Of a stretch of 64,000 nt of DNA, positions 62,758 through 64,000 are shown in pieces. The stretch spans positions 39,514,749 to 39,578,748 of the forward strand of contig OX463807.1 in NCBI GenBank assembly GCA_949825045.1, in the 5' to 3' direction. Position 1 is the first letter of the stretch; each line of letters opens with the position of its first letter. This DNA comes from Argyresthia goedartella (taxonomy: Eukaryota > Arthropoda > Insecta > Lepidoptera > Argyresthiidae). The notes below the pieces were generated by a model, which was given only the letters and a program-made list of their open reading frames with translations, was not told the DNA's origin and searched no databases. The translations under genes were made by a program, and so were the position numbers.

Positions 62758-63100
62758 ACATACGCAACGGGTGGTTTGACAATGAAATATCTCATGCACT
62801 TCTCGACGTTTCGGTGTAGAACCACGTAGGGTTGTCATTTACGCTATGTGCAAATTTAACAAGTTAACTTTGCTAAGGTATGGGTTATAATTGGTTGGTT
62901 GGCAATCTTATTCCTTAGAAAGTAAAATTTAATTTATAAACAACCAATGGGAATGACTCTGGTTATCAAAGAGCAAGTACATATGAAGGGCAATAAGCGT
63001 ACTGGCGTACAGTATTAACCCTTTCGCTGGCATATTTTTATTAATGAATGAATTTAAAATGAAGTGTAATTTTCCAAATAGCGTACCATCCGACAACCAA
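62756..63100 (+). repeat. Shared non-coding repeat R430, copy 3
   Basis: Duplicate of the copy at 57769-58113. Confidence 0.85.
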
Positions 63101-63676
63101 CCAATTTATCGATCACTTTTAGATATAGGCCTAATCTGTGACAGCCCTGGAACATACGATGACGGGGTTGTAGTCATAAATTAAACAATGTACTGGCCGT
63201 TTTCTATTTTTCTGTTGAAGGAACGAGGACCAACGAGGAGAGGGGAGGGTTGCTGGCTGTGCGGGGAAGTAACCCTGGACTTTTGGAAGAGGATTCGTGA
63301 TCTAGCAGTCGATCGAATACGTACCTACATTATCGTTATATTTTAAGTAGAATAACCCATTTTCAGGGATTTTTGAGATAATGATATAAAATTATTCATA
63401 CCTCTCAACTAGAAATATGTGTAAAAGTATAGTGTAGTAATAGTGATAAGTTCCTGAATTCAACTACATTCGGTAATGTACCTTTATTGATTTTATTGAT
63501 TGATAAATTATGTTCACTAGTTAGCGGTGAGCTACGCTACTATTTTACAAGAAGGTGACGCGTGAAGTTACCTTAACCATTGACCATTTCGATGTGGCCT
63601 AGCCTTCATGAACTAGCCAAAACTAATTAACTAATGTTTAATGCACTGATGAATTGGGAATATGTTTTACTCGCAT

Positions 63677-63898
63677 GTAATAAATATTATGTAAGATGGT
63701 CTTCCCATGGTAAGCCAAACAAGGTTGAGTTATGTTTACTAGACGACGACATATTAATAGAGAAAAATACTTATATAATATATCCAAGGCTAAGAAACAA
63801 ATATTCATGTTCATATACAAATATTTGGTCTTACCGAGATTCGAAACAGGGACTGTTAGCTTTGTAAACGGGGTCACTGCCCGTTAGGCTAATCGGTT
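63677..63898 (-). mobile_element. tRNA-derived SINE, degenerate, unit 2
   Basis: Duplicate of the SINE at 58690-58911, copied with the unit. Confidence 0.75.
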
Positions 63899-64000
63899 GT
63901 CAATTGTATTTAATTGTAAGTGTTGAATGGGGTGTGTGTAGCAGCTCATTAATATCCTCATCGAGGGCTACAGGTCTTTACCCGGATAAGAGAAAGATTA

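Larger units (their letters stand above)
59831..64000 (+). repeat. Tandem duplication, unit 2 (incomplete at window end)
   Basis: 4,170 bp of the second unit are seen. It holds LINE-J2 (59831-62204), the integrase remnant (62204-62757), R430 copy 3 (62756-63100) and the SINE (63677-63898). About 817 bp of the unit, or further units, should lie beyond the window. Confidence 0.97.

Overview
Eukaryotic, AT-rich, transposon-saturated DNA, almost certainly from a moth or butterfly. Lepidopteran hallmarks are tRNA-headed SINEs with a GTTGTCTAG-type body, two copies of a short element beginning CCGGTCAAGTGCGAGTC and carrying GGGTTCCGTAC termini, Pao, piggyBac and DIRS elements, and many LINEs with short-repeat tails. 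No convincing host gene is visible. The only weak candidate is a small spliced secreted peptide at about 32.3-33.4 kb. The lack of genes, the deep nesting and the satellite DNA suggest heterochromatin or a W-chromosome-like region (inference).

Layout, left to right. 0-6.3 kb: a 67-bp satellite split by a 5'-truncated LINE (LINE-A, minus), itself split by a non-coding LTR/leader fragment. 6.3-7.25 kb: a 3' fragment of LINE family J carrying a SINE. 7.4-13.6 kb: two broken Pao elements facing each other across a 39-bp palindrome; the left one carries a short non-autonomous element and a piggyBac element with intact ends. 13.6-19.3 kb: unassigned DNA, a Copia tail, a LINE of family E with an inverted 5' part (twin priming) and a second copy of the short element. 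19.3-23.2 kb: mostly non-coding, with a diverged direct duplication, a tRNA-like SINE head and an orphan reverse-transcriptase fragment. 23.5-31.8 kb: a decayed Ty3/gypsy element interrupted by a LINE fragment and a structurally complete DIRS element. 31.8-35.76 kb: non-coding DNA with splice-like signals, a repeat shared with the right end of the window, tandem purine tracts and a perfect hairpin. 35.76-40.6 kb: LINE-K, a gypsy fragment and a SINE with a 12-bp target duplication.

40.6-54.05 kb is the most striking part. One LINE of family E is cut into four pieces by three other LINEs: LINE-H (minus, one in-frame stop in ORF2), LINE-F (plus, both ORFs intact) and LINE-G (plus, 5'-truncated, intact RT). 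Reading across the three insertions restores one LINE-E reverse-transcriptase order. 54.05-64 kb: LINE-J1 and downstream DNA (integrase remnant, shared repeat, SINEs) lie in a 4,987-bp unit that is tandemly repeated with only four substitutions noticed; the second copy runs off the window.

The coding sequences serve the mobility of the elements: endonuclease plus reverse transcriptase for LINEs, tyrosine recombinase plus RT/RNase H for DIRS, DDE transposase for piggyBac, and protease/RT/RNase H/integrase for LTR elements. Only LINE-F, and perhaps the DIRS gag and RT genes, look intact. Family labels rest on reading motifs by eye; no database search was possible.
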